From contig JAEETH010000004.1 in the NCBI GenBank assembly GCA_016290215.1, positions 45,954-109,953 on the forward strand: a DNA stretch of 64,000 nucleotides, written 5' to 3'. This DNA comes from Bacteroidales bacterium (GTDB lineage: Bacteria; Bacteroidota; Bacteroidia; Bacteroidales; F082). Positions within the stretch are counted from its first letter, which is position 1. Every line of letters starts with the position of its first letter. Below the pieces are notes generated by a model, which made no database searches, was not told the origin of the DNA, and worked only from the letters and a program-made list of their open reading frames with translations. Positions 35,729 through 44,348 of the stretch are shown here, piece after piece. A program made the translations under genes and the position numbers.

Positions 35729-36304
35729 TTATATCTTGACTTCTTTCTTGCTTCCTTCAATCATGTCAAACTTTTCGCCTTTCAGTTTCCCCTCAAAGTG
35801 CTCAATCTTCAGGATATGTACCTTCTTGGCATCGAAGACAGCGTAATTCTTCAAGCCATCGGGTTTTACTTGAGCCTGCGGCCAAACATTACAGAACACC
35901 CCGATGTTGTCGAGAAACGCTGCTGCGGCCTTTTCCGATTCCAAGCTTACCTTTTTGCTGTTGGTGAGCGCCATACCGATCCATTTGCGGAATTCCTTGC
36001 CAAGTTGGGTCGTTTTCTGAGGGATGGCTTGGCCGAGTTTAGCTTCTGCACGTTTGACGATGCTTTCAGGAACGGGTTGGGCCGAGACCAGGTGGTTGTC
36101 ATCGGTCAATTCAGGAATCTCCACAGTGTAGAGATAATGGTCCTTCACGGGTGGAAGGTTGCGGGGTTGTGAATAATGCACTGCGCTGGCTTCCGATTCG
36201 GTCAGATAAACGCCAAAACCGAACTTGATGCCTGTGCCGTCGCCGGCTTTGCTTAAATCGAATTTGTTGAAGAGTTCCGGAGAACCGTGATAACAGGTAA
36301 TCAT
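35729..36304 (-). CDS. ADP-ribosyltransferase-like protein (candidate toxin)
   Basis: The protein is 191 aa. The N-terminus YHGSPELFNKFDLSK has the H of the ART active site, followed near residue 30 by FGFGVYLTESEASAVHYS, the conserved tyrosine segment (G.GVYLT..) and helix found in PARP/MuF-type ADP-ribosyltransferases. The third catalytic position is not certain. Such enzymes transfer ADP-ribose from NAD+ to protein, nucleic acid or small targets. It is the last gene of an operon encoding two ADP-ribose-removing families (PARG-type, NADAR) and a kinase. The natural reading is modifier plus erasers, but target and toxicity are inferred. Confidence 0.65.
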   Translation of the reverse strand: MITCYHGSPELFNKFDLSKAGDGTGIKFGFGVYLTESEASAVHYSQPRNLPPVKDHYLYTVEIPELTDDNHLVSAQPVPESIVKRAEAKLGQAIPQKTTQLGKEFRKWIGMALTNSKKVSLESEKAAAAFLDNIGVFCNVWPQAQVKPDGLKNYAVFDAKKVHILKIEHFEGKLKGEKFDMIEGSKKEVKI

Positions 36305-36314
36305 ATTGTTGTGT

Positions 36315-37247
36315 TTATTTATTTGCTTGTATCATTCCTTTGCTGCCCATATAGCTCACGCTGCGCGAGGCGGTTGCGGCAGCGGTTTCCAGCACCTTGC
36401 GTACCTCCTCTGAGGTGAGTTGGGCGATGTTGAGTTTATTTAGTTTGCATAGCTCGGCGAGGAAAACCGACGAGGTCCAGTCGCCGGCGCCTTCCCAATC
36501 CACCACATTTTTGTTAGGAACAGGGGCAATCTTCTGCCAGCCTTGGCTTCGCAGGTTGAATTCCATGCCTTCCTCTCCCATGGTTCGGATGAAGAGTTTA
36601 TCGGGATAGTTGGCCACAAACGAGGTGTCAAGGATGTTGGTGCCTGAGAACTTGATGACATCGCTGACTTCAACGCATTTAAGGAACTTGTTCATTTCTT
36701 TGTTGCCTTCTGGCTCGTAATAGACCAACACGCCTTGTTCCTTCAAGGCTTTGGCCAGTTCGCGAGGACCAGCGTCGGACACGTCGAAGAAATAGGCATC
36801 GGGCTTGAAATCGAGTGCGTCGACAAAGCCTTGCACTTCGTCCTTGCGCAGCTGCTTCCTTTTCGGGAAGCGGCTGTTGGGGGCGGTGGCACGGTGGCTC
36901 ATGGTGTGTTGCCCATTGGCGTCAAGTTTGTGGATGCATGTCATCAAGGTGGTGCCACCATCCTTGCTGTTTTTGACAAAGCGAGTGTTGGCACCGTAGC
37001 GTTTCAGGTCGGCGGTGATCTTCAGGCCTTGTTCCGACTCGTCGAAATGACTGATGGGATAGGCCTCCACACCCAGATAAGGCAGCATGCACATCACATT
37101 GCCGCAAGTATTGCCCACTTCTTCAATGATTTTCTTGTCAACAAAAGGATTACGTTTTTTAGTAGTGTCAAATCCTTCGGGGTACTCCCGTTGGTAGATG
37201 ATGTCTAAGGCAAAGTTGCCAGTGCCGAGAATGCGTTTTTTGGTCAT
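36315..37247 (-). CDS. PfkB-family carbohydrate kinase
   Basis: The protein is 310 aa and has the ribokinase/PfkB fold: GTGNFALDIIYQ at the start (residues 7-18), GGNVCG-like 'VGNTCGNVMCMLPYLG', and the second signature DWEGAGDWTSSVFLA near residue 255, containing the GAGD anion hole and catalytic Asp. Family members phosphorylate ribose, fructose-6-phosphate, nucleosides or similar sugars. In this operon a ribosyl or ADP-ribose-derived substrate is plausible but unproven. Its ATG overlaps the NADAR stop by four bases and its stop is 10 bases before the ART-like gene, so the three are translationally linked. Confidence 0.8.
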   Translation of the reverse strand: MTKKRILGTGNFALDIIYQREYPEGFDTTKKRNPFVDKKIIEEVGNTCGNVMCMLPYLGVEAYPISHFDESEQGLKITADLKRYGANTRFVKNSKDGGTTLMTCIHKLDANGQHTMSHRATAPNSRFPKRKQLRKDEVQGFVDALDFKPDAYFFDVSDAGPRELAKALKEQGVLVYYEPEGNKEMNKFLKCVEVSDVIKFSGTNILDTSFVANYPDKLFIRTMGEEGMEFNLRSQGWQKIAPVPNKNVVDWEGAGDWTSSVFLAELCKLNKLNIAQLTSEEVRKVLETAAATASRSVSYMGSKGMIQANK

Positions 37248-37837
37248 AATGTGAAGTTGAGGGTTGGTTTGTTCTTGAATTCAAAATGTCCGTTGTCGCG
37301 CAACTCCATAAGAAGTCTGCCCATGAGATTCGGTCCAACATATTCATTGCCTTTGAGCACGACACCCCAAGTGTCGGCATCTTTGCCTTTCTTTCTTGAG
37401 GTTTCATCTTCTACAATATACTTGCCCTTGCTTCGCTCCAACTCTTTGCGGAAGGCCTCACTCTGTTCAAATTTTTGTGTCAGGCAATACTTCATGGCGT
37501 CAACCACCATGCTCGGCCAATGGTCGTGAAACCATTCGGGATGGGCCTTGTAGAGGTGTTTTACATGCATCTTTATCCCCATGCCAGCTTTGACTTCCAT
37601 CATCTCTTTGATGCCTTCGGTGGCATCGGGTCTCAGTTTCATGATGTGGAAAAGGCGTTCCGTGCAGTCGAAGGTGATGCCATTGACAACAATGGGGGTC
37701 CTGTAGAAATTGCCAAGGATGCCCCATTCGTCTTTTGTCCCCCGAATACAAATTGTCTCGGTGGCAGGATACCGTTCGATGCTGTAATACTCGGGATAGT
37801 TGTCCCTAATCATTTCGTGTAGTTTCATGGTCTTCAA
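37244..37837 (-). CDS. NADAR family protein (YbiA-like)
   Basis: The protein is 197 aa. It has the NADAR/DUF1768 outline: WGILGNFYRTPIVVNG near residue 40 (compare 'FSNF...P...G...T.E'), TERLFHIMKL, a basic block (IKMHVKHLYKAHPEW), KYCLTQKFEQSEAFR and the closing YVGPNLMGRLLMELRD (family 'G.N.LG..LM..R'). NADAR proteins handle N-glycosidic bonds; some reverse guanine ADP-ribosylation made by DarT1-type toxins. The start at 37837 lies inside the preceding gene by 32 bases (or 23 if the ATG at 37828 is used), implying coupled translation with the PARG-like enzyme. Confidence 0.85.
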   Translation of the reverse strand: MKTMKLHEMIRDNYPEYYSIERYPATETICIRGTKDEWGILGNFYRTPIVVNGITFDCTERLFHIMKLRPDATEGIKEMMEVKAGMGIKMHVKHLYKAHPEWFHDHWPSMVVDAMKYCLTQKFEQSEAFRKELERSKGKYIVEDETSRKKGKDADTWGVVLKGNEYVGPNLMGRLLMELRDNGHFEFKNKPTLNFTL

Positions 37838-38798
37838 GTAGGTACATATTAGACAAGGCGTTCATGAAAGCCCTGCGTTTTCGTTCTTCATCGATGTCGT
37901 TTTTGTATTTGAACACTTCCTCGAAAGCGGCGAGGTTGCCGCTGCGGTCGTTGTGGTCGCTGAGGATGGCGAAGGTGATGAGGCGGTAACGGTCTTTGAA
38001 CTCGTCTTCTTCCATCACCTGCTTGAAGAGTTCAGCCATCTCGCGCGGCGGGGTCTTGAAGGCACCGCAGCCAAAGGCACCCAGCACCAGGCTGTCGTGG
38101 CCCTTGATTAGGCCTATGCGGAAGATGGTGCGAATCTTGTTGAGCGTGATGGCCTTGCCCTCTTCGGGGATGTGCCCATCGGGAGTGAGGCGGATGGGGA
38201 ACCTGCCGTTCATGTTGAGTGCGGCATTGGTGATGACGCCGATTTGGAAAGGCTCCTCCATCAGCGTATAGTCGGGGCCCGCTTCGCGGAAAACCGTGAC
38301 TTGGGGCGAATAAATCGCACTGAAGTCGAGCGAGCGGGAGATGGGGTAGTTGTTGCCTTCGCGATGTTCGTAGCCGTAGCGAGTGGCATACTTGCCATCA
38401 AAGCTGAAGATGGAGCGCGTCAGCGTGCTGCGCCGGCAGATAGTCTCTTCCTGGGCACGGGCACCGCCTTCCACGCCACCACCGGGGTGTCCAGCACTGG
38501 CAAAGTTGAGCAGGGCAGGGTTGTAACCCTCTTTGACCAATTGCTCGGCCACCTTGAGGCAATCGCCTTTTTCGACCCTGACAAGACTACCGTTTTCCAG
38601 CTTTGGAGCGTCAACAGGACCTAAATCCTTGTGGTAGCAACGACTTCCGTCGATCATCGGTTGCATGTCGAGGTCGATGCGTTTGCCCGAAGGGGTGATG
38701 TAGTAGCCGGTCTTGATGATGCCGGTGGTTTCGCGGAACACCTCTGCATTGCGTTTCTTTACGAGGGTGACTTGGGGGTCATAGTTGGAACTACGCAT
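37806..38798 (-). CDS. Microbial-type PARG (TIGR02452/DUF2263) ADP-ribose glycohydrolase
   Basis: The protein is 330 aa. It carries the catalytic PARG signature HPGGGVEGGARAQEE near residue 110, with the glycine-rich loop and the two glutamates that bind the ribose, plus VLGAFGCGAFKTPP near residue 245, the macrodomain-like phosphate-binding turn. The family removes ADP-ribose from modified targets. It is the first gene of the cassette PARG-NADAR-PfkB-ART and is preceded by a shared alternative promoter 33 bases upstream, so the whole cassette should respond to the same signal. Confidence 0.85.
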   Translation of the reverse strand: MRSSNYDPQVTLVKKRNAEVFRETTGIIKTGYYITPSGKRIDLDMQPMIDGSRCYHKDLGPVDAPKLENGSLVRVEKGDCLKVAEQLVKEGYNPALLNFASAGHPGGGVEGGARAQEETICRRSTLTRSIFSFDGKYATRYGYEHREGNNYPISRSLDFSAIYSPQVTVFREAGPDYTLMEEPFQIGVITNAALNMNGRFPIRLTPDGHIPEEGKAITLNKIRTIFRIGLIKGHDSLVLGAFGCGAFKTPPREMAELFKQVMEEDEFKDRYRLITFAILSDHNDRSGNLAAFEEVFKYKNDIDEERKRRAFMNALSNMYLLEDHETTRND

Positions 38799-38831
38799 TA
38801 ATATTGATGGTTTTGTTGTTGTTCAAGGATA

Positions 38832-38860
38832 TATAGTAGCAGATGTTGATTGTTTCAACC
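38832..38860 (-). promoter_or_regulatory. Shared alternative promoter, copy H
   Basis: Minus strand: GGTTGAA, 17 bases, CTATA (-10 hexamer TATATA). It drives the ADP-ribose cassette 38798-35729. Confidence 0.75.
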
Positions 38861-38911
38861 TTATTTTGTTTTTATTGCTTAGTTTTAGACAAAATTCTTG
38901 CTGCAAAATTA

Positions 38912-39370
38912 CTAATTAATACCATGAAAGCAAAAGCTTTTCAATAGATGATTGATTGTTGCCGAATCGACTTGCCCTTGTGGGTAAGTGAGTTGTAATG
39001 TGAGGATGATGTCGCCATTGTCTGTGTTGGGGAAACGAGCTGTTTTTGTGTAATGGACCGTCCCGGATGCGTCAATATCGTGGTGCACATAAAACACCTC
39101 GTCTTGTGGATAAAGGTCACGGGTGGTCAAGCCCGTGTCGTCCAAATCCATCCAGGTCATGTCCATGCACCCGGTGGCTGTCAATTCCAACCCTTTGCCG
39201 TGACAAGAGATACCGTCGCCATTCTCAGGCGGTGGATCCATCGTCATGAAGGAGGAATAGTCCAGCTCAAAGCCGAAGCGTTCATTGTGGTAATGGACGT
39301 ATTCCGTGGTTTTAGGCTGACAGCCGGTCATAAAAACAAGCCATACAAAAAGCAATAATGACTTTTTCAT
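38912..39370 (-). CDS. Small lipoprotein, 152 aa
   Basis: A lipoprotein signal peptide is seen: Lys-Lys start, hydrophobic core, then FMTGC with the lipidated Cys at residue 17. The mature part (FGFELDYSSFMTMDPPP) looks like the small beta-rich domain found in several Bacteroidetes lipoproteins of unknown function. It ends with a cysteine-containing KSFCFHGIN. It lies 12 bases downstream of a membrane protein gene and may be cotranscribed with it and the 39671-40084 gene from promoter copy C. Confidence 0.75.
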   Translation of the reverse strand: MKKSLLLFVWLVFMTGCQPKTTEYVHYHNERFGFELDYSSFMTMDPPPENGDGISCHGKGLELTATGCMDMTWMDLDDTGLTTRDLYPQDEVFYVHHDIDASGTVHYTKTARFPNTDNGDIILTLQLTYPQGQVDSATINHLLKSFCFHGIN

Positions 39371-39382
39371 AATATCTTAAAC

Positions 39383-39637
39383 TTAATTGATTTTCTTTTT
39401 CTTGATGTTCAAATCGTACCCTTTTGACGGCCAACCCATATAGATGTCAAGGCATACACTAATAATGAGCCAAACCACCATTAGCCACGAAAGAAATGAC
39501 AACAAAACATCTTCTATGATCTCTTTTGTTGAGATGTACTCGATTTCTCTGTCATACAGATAGAAATATTCGTACGAGAAGATGCCGATAGCCGAGATAA
39601 GTATACCAATGATATACCAAGTGATAATGCTAGTCAT
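39383..39637 (-). CDS. Small two-span membrane protein, 84 aa
   Basis: Two hydrophobic segments are visible, ITWYIIGILISAIGIFSY (residues 4-21) and LLSFLSWLMVVWLIISV (about residues 46-62), with a charged loop between and a Lys-rich tail (NIKKKKIN). No family recognised. It lies between the 39671-40084 gene (33-base gap) and the lipoprotein gene (12-base gap), all on the minus strand. Confidence 0.65.
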   Translation of the reverse strand: MTSIITWYIIGILISAIGIFSYEYFYLYDREIEYISTKEIIEDVLLSFLSWLMVVWLIISVCLDIYMGWPSKGYDLNIKKKKIN

Positions 39638-39670
39638 ATTATTATGGATTTAGGTTTATGATTATGGCCT

Positions 39671-40084
39671 TCATGCCGCGCAGGAAGCCGATGGGGCTTC
39701 CTGCAGCTGCTTGGCCGTCTTTGGGAGGAGGCTTTTGGAGAAGAGGATCACCAGCCGCTTGGCTTGGGCCATTCCCCTTTTTGAGCCGACCATAAGGTGG
39801 TAGAACACCGTCGACTTGGTGGTGAAGACCAGTGCCACGACAGTGCCGTTGCCTTGGTCGCGCAAACGGAGCGGTTCGATGCAAGGCTTGGCCTCGAAGG
39901 CTTTCTTGTTGAGCAGCTCCGAGCTTAGCTTTCTGAGTGCAAGCAGTTTGTGACGGTAGGTCACCTCTCCAACGGTGACTTGTTCGTACCACATGTCGTT
40001 CTCGAAGGTGGTTTGGTGGGTTTCGTTGCCGGCCGACTTGAGCATTTCGGCGAATTCCGTTTGGTTGACTTGCTGGATCTCCAT
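39671..40084 (-). CDS. Small uncharacterised protein, paralogue of the 653-1027 protein
   Basis: The protein is 137 aa and aligns with the 653-1027 product over about 115 residues (MEI start, FEND.WYEQVTV...YRHKLLALR.LS, FYHLMVGSK, SKSLLPK), then has a short extra tail ending APSASCAA. The frame is open to 40144, but homology and the promoter at 40152-40180 place the ATG at 40084. The two paralogues are about 39 kb apart but share both promoter type and leader length (67-69 bases), suggesting duplication of the whole unit. Function unknown. Confidence 0.75.
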   Translation of the reverse strand: MEIQQVNQTEFAEMLKSAGNETHQTTFENDMWYEQVTVGEVTYRHKLLALRKLSSELLNKKAFEAKPCIEPLRLRDQGNGTVVALVFTTKSTVFYHLMVGSKRGMAQAKRLVILFSKSLLPKTAKQLQEAPSASCAA

Positions 40085-40151
40085 AGTATTATTGTTTTTT
40101 TGATGATAATGGAGGGTGAAGACACCCCTGTGGCGCCCTGCCACATAATAC

Positions 40152-40180
40152 TATAGAACAAACCTATGGGTTTTTCAACC
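40152..40180 (-). promoter_or_regulatory. Shared alternative promoter, copy C
   Basis: Minus strand: GGTTGAA, 17 bases, CTATA (-10 hexamer TATAGT). Its spacer is nearly the same as in copy D at 44888-44916 (ending GTTTGTTC in both). A T-run and CTCCCCC lie upstream of the -35 block. Confidence 0.8.
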
Positions 40181-40212
40181 AGGGGGAGTGAAAAAAATTT
40201 TTCTCCCAACTG

Positions 40213-43101
40213 TCAATCAATGGTAACCACTTTCACCTCGCTGCTGGAGAGGTTTCCTTCTTGTATCACCTGAATCTGTACGGGAATCTTACTTTGCAGC
40301 TCTTCCACATGGCTGATAATGCCCACATGTCGACCCGACTTGGTGTGGAGCGAACGCAGTGTATTGATGGCATTCTGCAAGGGTTCGCCACTGAGTGTGC
40401 CAAAGCCCTCGTCAATAAATAGGGTATCCACTGCCAGCTGTTGGCCAATATCACTGAGCGCAAGAGCCAACGACAAGGAAACGAGGAAGCTCTCTCCACC
40501 GGAGATGGTGCTTGCCGCACGGCTCACATAGCCTTGATAGGCATCTTCGAGCGAAATGACGAACGTGCCAGGCACCACTTTCAGCGTGTATCGGTCGGTC
40601 AGCGTCCTCATATAGTGGTTGGCCGAATGGATGAGGCTGTTCAACACATAACTCTGGGCAATTTTACGGAACTTATTGCCCGTTGAGTCGCCAATGAGCT
40701 GATTCATGCGCGACCATTTTTGATAATCGGCTTCCTTTTTGTTGGCTTCTACCTTCAAATGGCCAAGCTGTTTCTTGTTCTCTTCATCGGCCTTCAGCTC
40801 CTGGTTGATGGCGCCCTTCTTCTCTGAGATGTCAGACATCTTTTTTTCATTGTCCTTGATGCGCTCCTCCATCAATTCGATGGAATCTTCCTCCTTCAGT
40901 TCGGGCTTCGTTTGTCTGTGTTCTTCCAGTTTCCGACTAGCCTCATCTTTCAGGGTTTTCTTAGTAAGCACTTTGTTTTTGTCGGCTACAAGCAAGGCTT
41001 GGATCTCGTTGATGTTTTGTGAAGAGTGGGCATTCAAGGCGGTCAGTCGCTCTAAGTCAAGTTCTGGATGAGTACCAAGGAAGGCCCTCAATTGCTGTTC
41101 GTTGGTATTAAAGGTGTCCGTTGCTTGTTTCAGCTGCACCTGTTCCGTGTTCTTCTTGAGCTCTTCGGCGATGGCGATTCTACCTTTGCAGTCGCTGATG
41201 GCTTGTTCGGCCTTCTGTGCGGTCTTTTTCAGTTGCTCTAGGCCCTTGTTGGCCTTATCGAGGGCATCTCTTTGGGCCTTGATGAGGTTTTCCTTTTTCT
41301 CGCCTTCGGCAATCTTGTTTTCAAGTTTTTGCAGGCGTGTCTCGGTGTTGGCCTTTAAGGTGGCCAGCTTCTCGGTGGTGTCTTGGTCGATGGTCTCAAA
41401 ACCACAAATCTTGCAGGCCTCGATGACTCTTTGGGTGGCCATCTTGAGGGTGTTGTCTTTGTCGAAGGCCTCTTTTTCCTTGTCGTACGATGTTTTGGCA
41501 GCCTTTATCTCAGCTTCCAGCTTGTTTTTCTCGTTCACTAGTTCTTGGTGCGCCGACTCGGCCTCGGTGTAAGCCGCTCTCAGCTCACCAACGAGTTGTG
41601 CCAGTTCTTCTTCATGCGGCAGCTCGCTTTTGATTTCCTGTCGGCAGACGGGGCAGATGTCGCCCACATGCAGTTTTTGGCGCAGGGTCTGGGCAAACTT
41701 GTCGATGGTGTCGCTTTGCTTGTCGAGCAATGCCTTGCGGTCGTCCATCTTCACCTTGGCGTCGTGGATGAGCGGATCCATGGTTGCTGCCTCTTTCTGT
41801 TTTTGATCGATGTCGGCAAGTGTATCTTTGAGCAACGTGGTTTTGCTTTCTCTGCGGTCCTTTTCCTTTTTATAGGTCTCGATTCGCTCGTAGGTCGTGG
41901 CGATGTTTCGCTGCAGCTCCTTGGCGTTGTCGCGTTCTTTGCGCAGTTCGGGCAGATGGAGCTCGGCAAGTTCAGCATCTTGGGTCTTTAACTCGACTTC
42001 CTGTTTCTCATAGGCGGCTTGCGCGTCATTGACCTCTTTTTGAGCCTTTTCTAAAGCAGGCTGTAACGTTTCCGAAAGCGTCTTTCTTTCGTTATAGATG
42101 GTATTGTCGCAGGTTTCTATTTGCTTTTTCCCGTTGGCGATAGCTCTCTCGGCTGCCTTCATCGCTCCCATCCAGTTGCGGGCTTCAATCGTGGCATTCC
42201 ATTGGTGGACCAGCGTTTCCTTGTTCTTGAATTCGTCGCCTTCCACTACAGCTTGAGCCTGTAAGTGCTCTTGAGTGGCAGTGGTGACAGCCTTTTCCAA
42301 GTCGGTATCCGTCTTAATCCATTGCAGTTTGGCCTTGTCCGCTTCGCCTGCTTTCTTGACCTGCTCCAACAGTGCTTCGTATCCGGCAAGCTCCTCCTTT
42401 TTGGCAGCGATGTCTTCTTCGTCCATGGTGCTCATGCCTTCGACCTTTTGCTGGGCTGTTTCCCATTCTTTCTTCTTTTGACCAGTCACATCAAAGACCT
42501 TCTTGCCAATCTTCGAATAGATGTCAACTCCGGTGATTTTTTCCAGAATTTCTGCCTTGTCGTCATCTTTACTGTTTAGGAAACGGGTGAACTCGCCTTG
42601 AGCCAACAATGTTGTACGGCAGAACTGGCCGAAATCGAGGCCGATGGCCTCTTGAATCTCAGCACTAATCTCTTTGTCTTTGGTATAAGTGAAGGCCGTG
42701 TCGATATTCTTCAATTGCCAGGACTTGCTTTGAAGGGCTCCTGTTGTTTTTTTGTAGGCACGTGCAATACTCCAAGTGGCTTCGTAGTGTATGCCGTTGC
42801 TTCCCGTGAAGGTGAGCGACACAAAAGCCTCGCCCGTATTCCTTCGCATCAGTTGTCGCGGATCTTTGATGGTGACGTCAGCATTTCCGTCTTTCGTGTC
42901 GCCTTGCATCTGCGTTCCAGCCAACCTAGGGGTGGTGGCAAACAGTGCCAGGCAGATGGCGTCCAAGATGGTCGACTTGCCCGAGCCCGTCTTACCCGTA
43001 ATCAGGAACACTTCGCTGTTGGCCAACGGCTGTGCTTCAAAATCAATCGTGGCATCCTCAATCGATGCAATGTTGTGTATGGTCAGTTTTTGTAGTTTCA
43101 T
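40213..43101 (-). CDS. sbcC: Exonuclease subunit SbcC
   Basis: The protein is 962 aa. Walker A ITGKTGSGKST near residue 35, long coiled coils around the zinc-hook CPVCRQEI near residue 484, then the ABC signature STISGGESFLVSLSLA and Walker B TLFIDEGFGTLS near the C-terminus. Together with SbcD it forms the Rad50/Mre11-type complex that opens hairpins and trims protein-blocked DNA ends. The gene follows sbcD by 15 bases. The hook and head motifs are intact, so it should be functional. Confidence 0.95.
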   Translation of the reverse strand: MKLQKLTIHNIASIEDATIDFEAQPLANSEVFLITGKTGSGKSTILDAICLALFATTPRLAGTQMQGDTKDGNADVTIKDPRQLMRRNTGEAFVSLTFTGSNGIHYEATWSIARAYKKTTGALQSKSWQLKNIDTAFTYTKDKEISAEIQEAIGLDFGQFCRTTLLAQGEFTRFLNSKDDDKAEILEKITGVDIYSKIGKKVFDVTGQKKKEWETAQQKVEGMSTMDEEDIAAKKEELAGYEALLEQVKKAGEADKAKLQWIKTDTDLEKAVTTATQEHLQAQAVVEGDEFKNKETLVHQWNATIEARNWMGAMKAAERAIANGKKQIETCDNTIYNERKTLSETLQPALEKAQKEVNDAQAAYEKQEVELKTQDAELAELHLPELRKERDNAKELQRNIATTYERIETYKKEKDRRESKTTLLKDTLADIDQKQKEAATMDPLIHDAKVKMDDRKALLDKQSDTIDKFAQTLRQKLHVGDICPVCRQEIKSELPHEEELAQLVGELRAAYTEAESAHQELVNEKNKLEAEIKAAKTSYDKEKEAFDKDNTLKMATQRVIEACKICGFETIDQDTTEKLATLKANTETRLQKLENKIAEGEKKENLIKAQRDALDKANKGLEQLKKTAQKAEQAISDCKGRIAIAEELKKNTEQVQLKQATDTFNTNEQQLRAFLGTHPELDLERLTALNAHSSQNINEIQALLVADKNKVLTKKTLKDEASRKLEEHRQTKPELKEEDSIELMEERIKDNEKKMSDISEKKGAINQELKADEENKKQLGHLKVEANKKEADYQKWSRMNQLIGDSTGNKFRKIAQSYVLNSLIHSANHYMRTLTDRYTLKVVPGTFVISLEDAYQGYVSRAASTISGGESFLVSLSLALALSDIGQQLAVDTLFIDEGFGTLSGEPLQNAINTLRSLHTKSGRHVGIISHVEELQSKIPVQIQVIQEGNLSSSEVKVVTID

Positions 43102-43116
43102 GGTTATTGTTCTCCT

Positions 43117-44286
43117 TTATTTGTCGTTTCGTGCATCGTCGTTCACCAAATTCACAATCTCGTTAAACATGTCGGTCATCTCTTCGTCGAAGCTGATGCC
43201 TTCGTAATTGGCATACTGTTTGGCGATTTCAATGGGTTGCTCCGCCTGAAATTCCTGTACCGTCAGCACCTTGGCCTCGGTCTGGTTGATGGTTTTCCTT
43301 TTGGCGTTGATGTGGCAGACATGACATTGTTTCTCCTTGACCAGACTTGTCGCTTCGGCTTGGGCTTCAACGGGTAGGAAGTCGTCAATCTCCACGTTCA
43401 AACGGATATAAGCTAGGATATCGTCAGGGAACTTTTTCAACAGTTCCTTGGCCGTTTCCCACGGTGCCAGCCCTTCGGAAGGCAGGGTCACCAAGGGACG
43501 AGGATTGTTGATTTCAATCTCTGTCACGGTTGGAGTATCGCCATGCTTATCGATTTCAACCATACTTACGGAATGACTAAAGGTCTCGTCGAAGCTGATG
43601 GGCAGCGGGGTGCCCGAGTATCTTACGTTATGTTTCCCGCTATGGATAAACTGCCCGTGATGAATGTGGCCCAAGGCCAGATAGTCATAGCCATCGCCCA
43701 GTTGTTCCAAGTCTATCGATTCGATGCCACCCACGACATATTCCGTGCCTTGGTCATGACCCAAGAAATCGCAACCTTTCACCGTGGTGTGGGCAGTCAT
43801 CACCACCGGCAATCCTTCTGTGTTCATGGCAGCCGTCTTGTCGAGCAATTGTTGGAAGAATCCTTCTGGGAGATTTCGTTCGTTGACATAAGGGATGGCG
43901 ATGACGTAGCCTTTTCCAGGCACTTCAATGATATGCTCATCAATGTTCTCCTTCTCCAGCTGTCCGATGGCATATACATTCAGTGCTCGCCAAGGCGTTC
44001 TGAATATCTCGTGTTTCGTGCCGCTGTCGTGGTTGCCGGCAGTCATCACGATGACCATCTCGGGATTGGCCTTGTGTATGCTCACGAGCGTATTCGATAG
44101 TGTAGTCTGTATGGCATTCGATGGCTGTGACGTATGGAAAACGTCGCCACATAGCAGAAACACATCGGGCTTCTGTTCCTCTACAGTCTTAACCATCTGG
44201 TCAAGCATATTTTGCTGTTCGTTAGTGCGGTCGTGACCGTAGAGCACATGCCCCAAGTGCCAGTCGCTGGTATGTAATATTTTCAT
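43117..44286 (-). CDS. sbcD: Exonuclease subunit SbcD
   Basis: The protein is 389 aa. It begins MKILHTSDWHLGHVLYG, the first metallophosphoesterase motif, followed by VFLLCGDVFHTSQPS, VMTAGNHDSGT and later ALGHIHHGQ, which together give the metal-binding site of Mre11/SbcD nucleases. It is the upstream gene of the sbcDC operon, with a TACCTTTG -7 box at 44325-44332, so this ordinary repair operon uses the housekeeping promoter type although it sits between alternative-promoter genes. Confidence 0.95.
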   Translation of the reverse strand: MKILHTSDWHLGHVLYGHDRTNEQQNMLDQMVKTVEEQKPDVFLLCGDVFHTSQPSNAIQTTLSNTLVSIHKANPEMVIVMTAGNHDSGTKHEIFRTPWRALNVYAIGQLEKENIDEHIIEVPGKGYVIAIPYVNERNLPEGFFQQLLDKTAAMNTEGLPVVMTAHTTVKGCDFLGHDQGTEYVVGGIESIDLEQLGDGYDYLALGHIHHGQFIHSGKHNVRYSGTPLPISFDETFSHSVSMVEIDKHGDTPTVTEIEINNPRPLVTLPSEGLAPWETAKELLKKFPDDILAYIRLNVEIDDFLPVEAQAEATSLVKEKQCHVCHINAKRKTINQTEAKVLTVQEFQAEQPIEIAKQYANYEGISFDEEMTDMFNEIVNLVNDDARNDK

Positions 44287-44324
44287 GGTTGTTTCTTTTC
44301 GTTTGATGTTTTGATTTCTGATAG

Positions 44325-44332
44325 CAAAGGTA
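44325..44332 (-). promoter_or_regulatory. Housekeeping -7 box for sbcDC
   Basis: TACCTTTG on the minus strand, 39 bases before the sbcD ATG. Confidence 0.5.
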
Positions 44333-44348
44333 GTATTTATTTCCGGGA

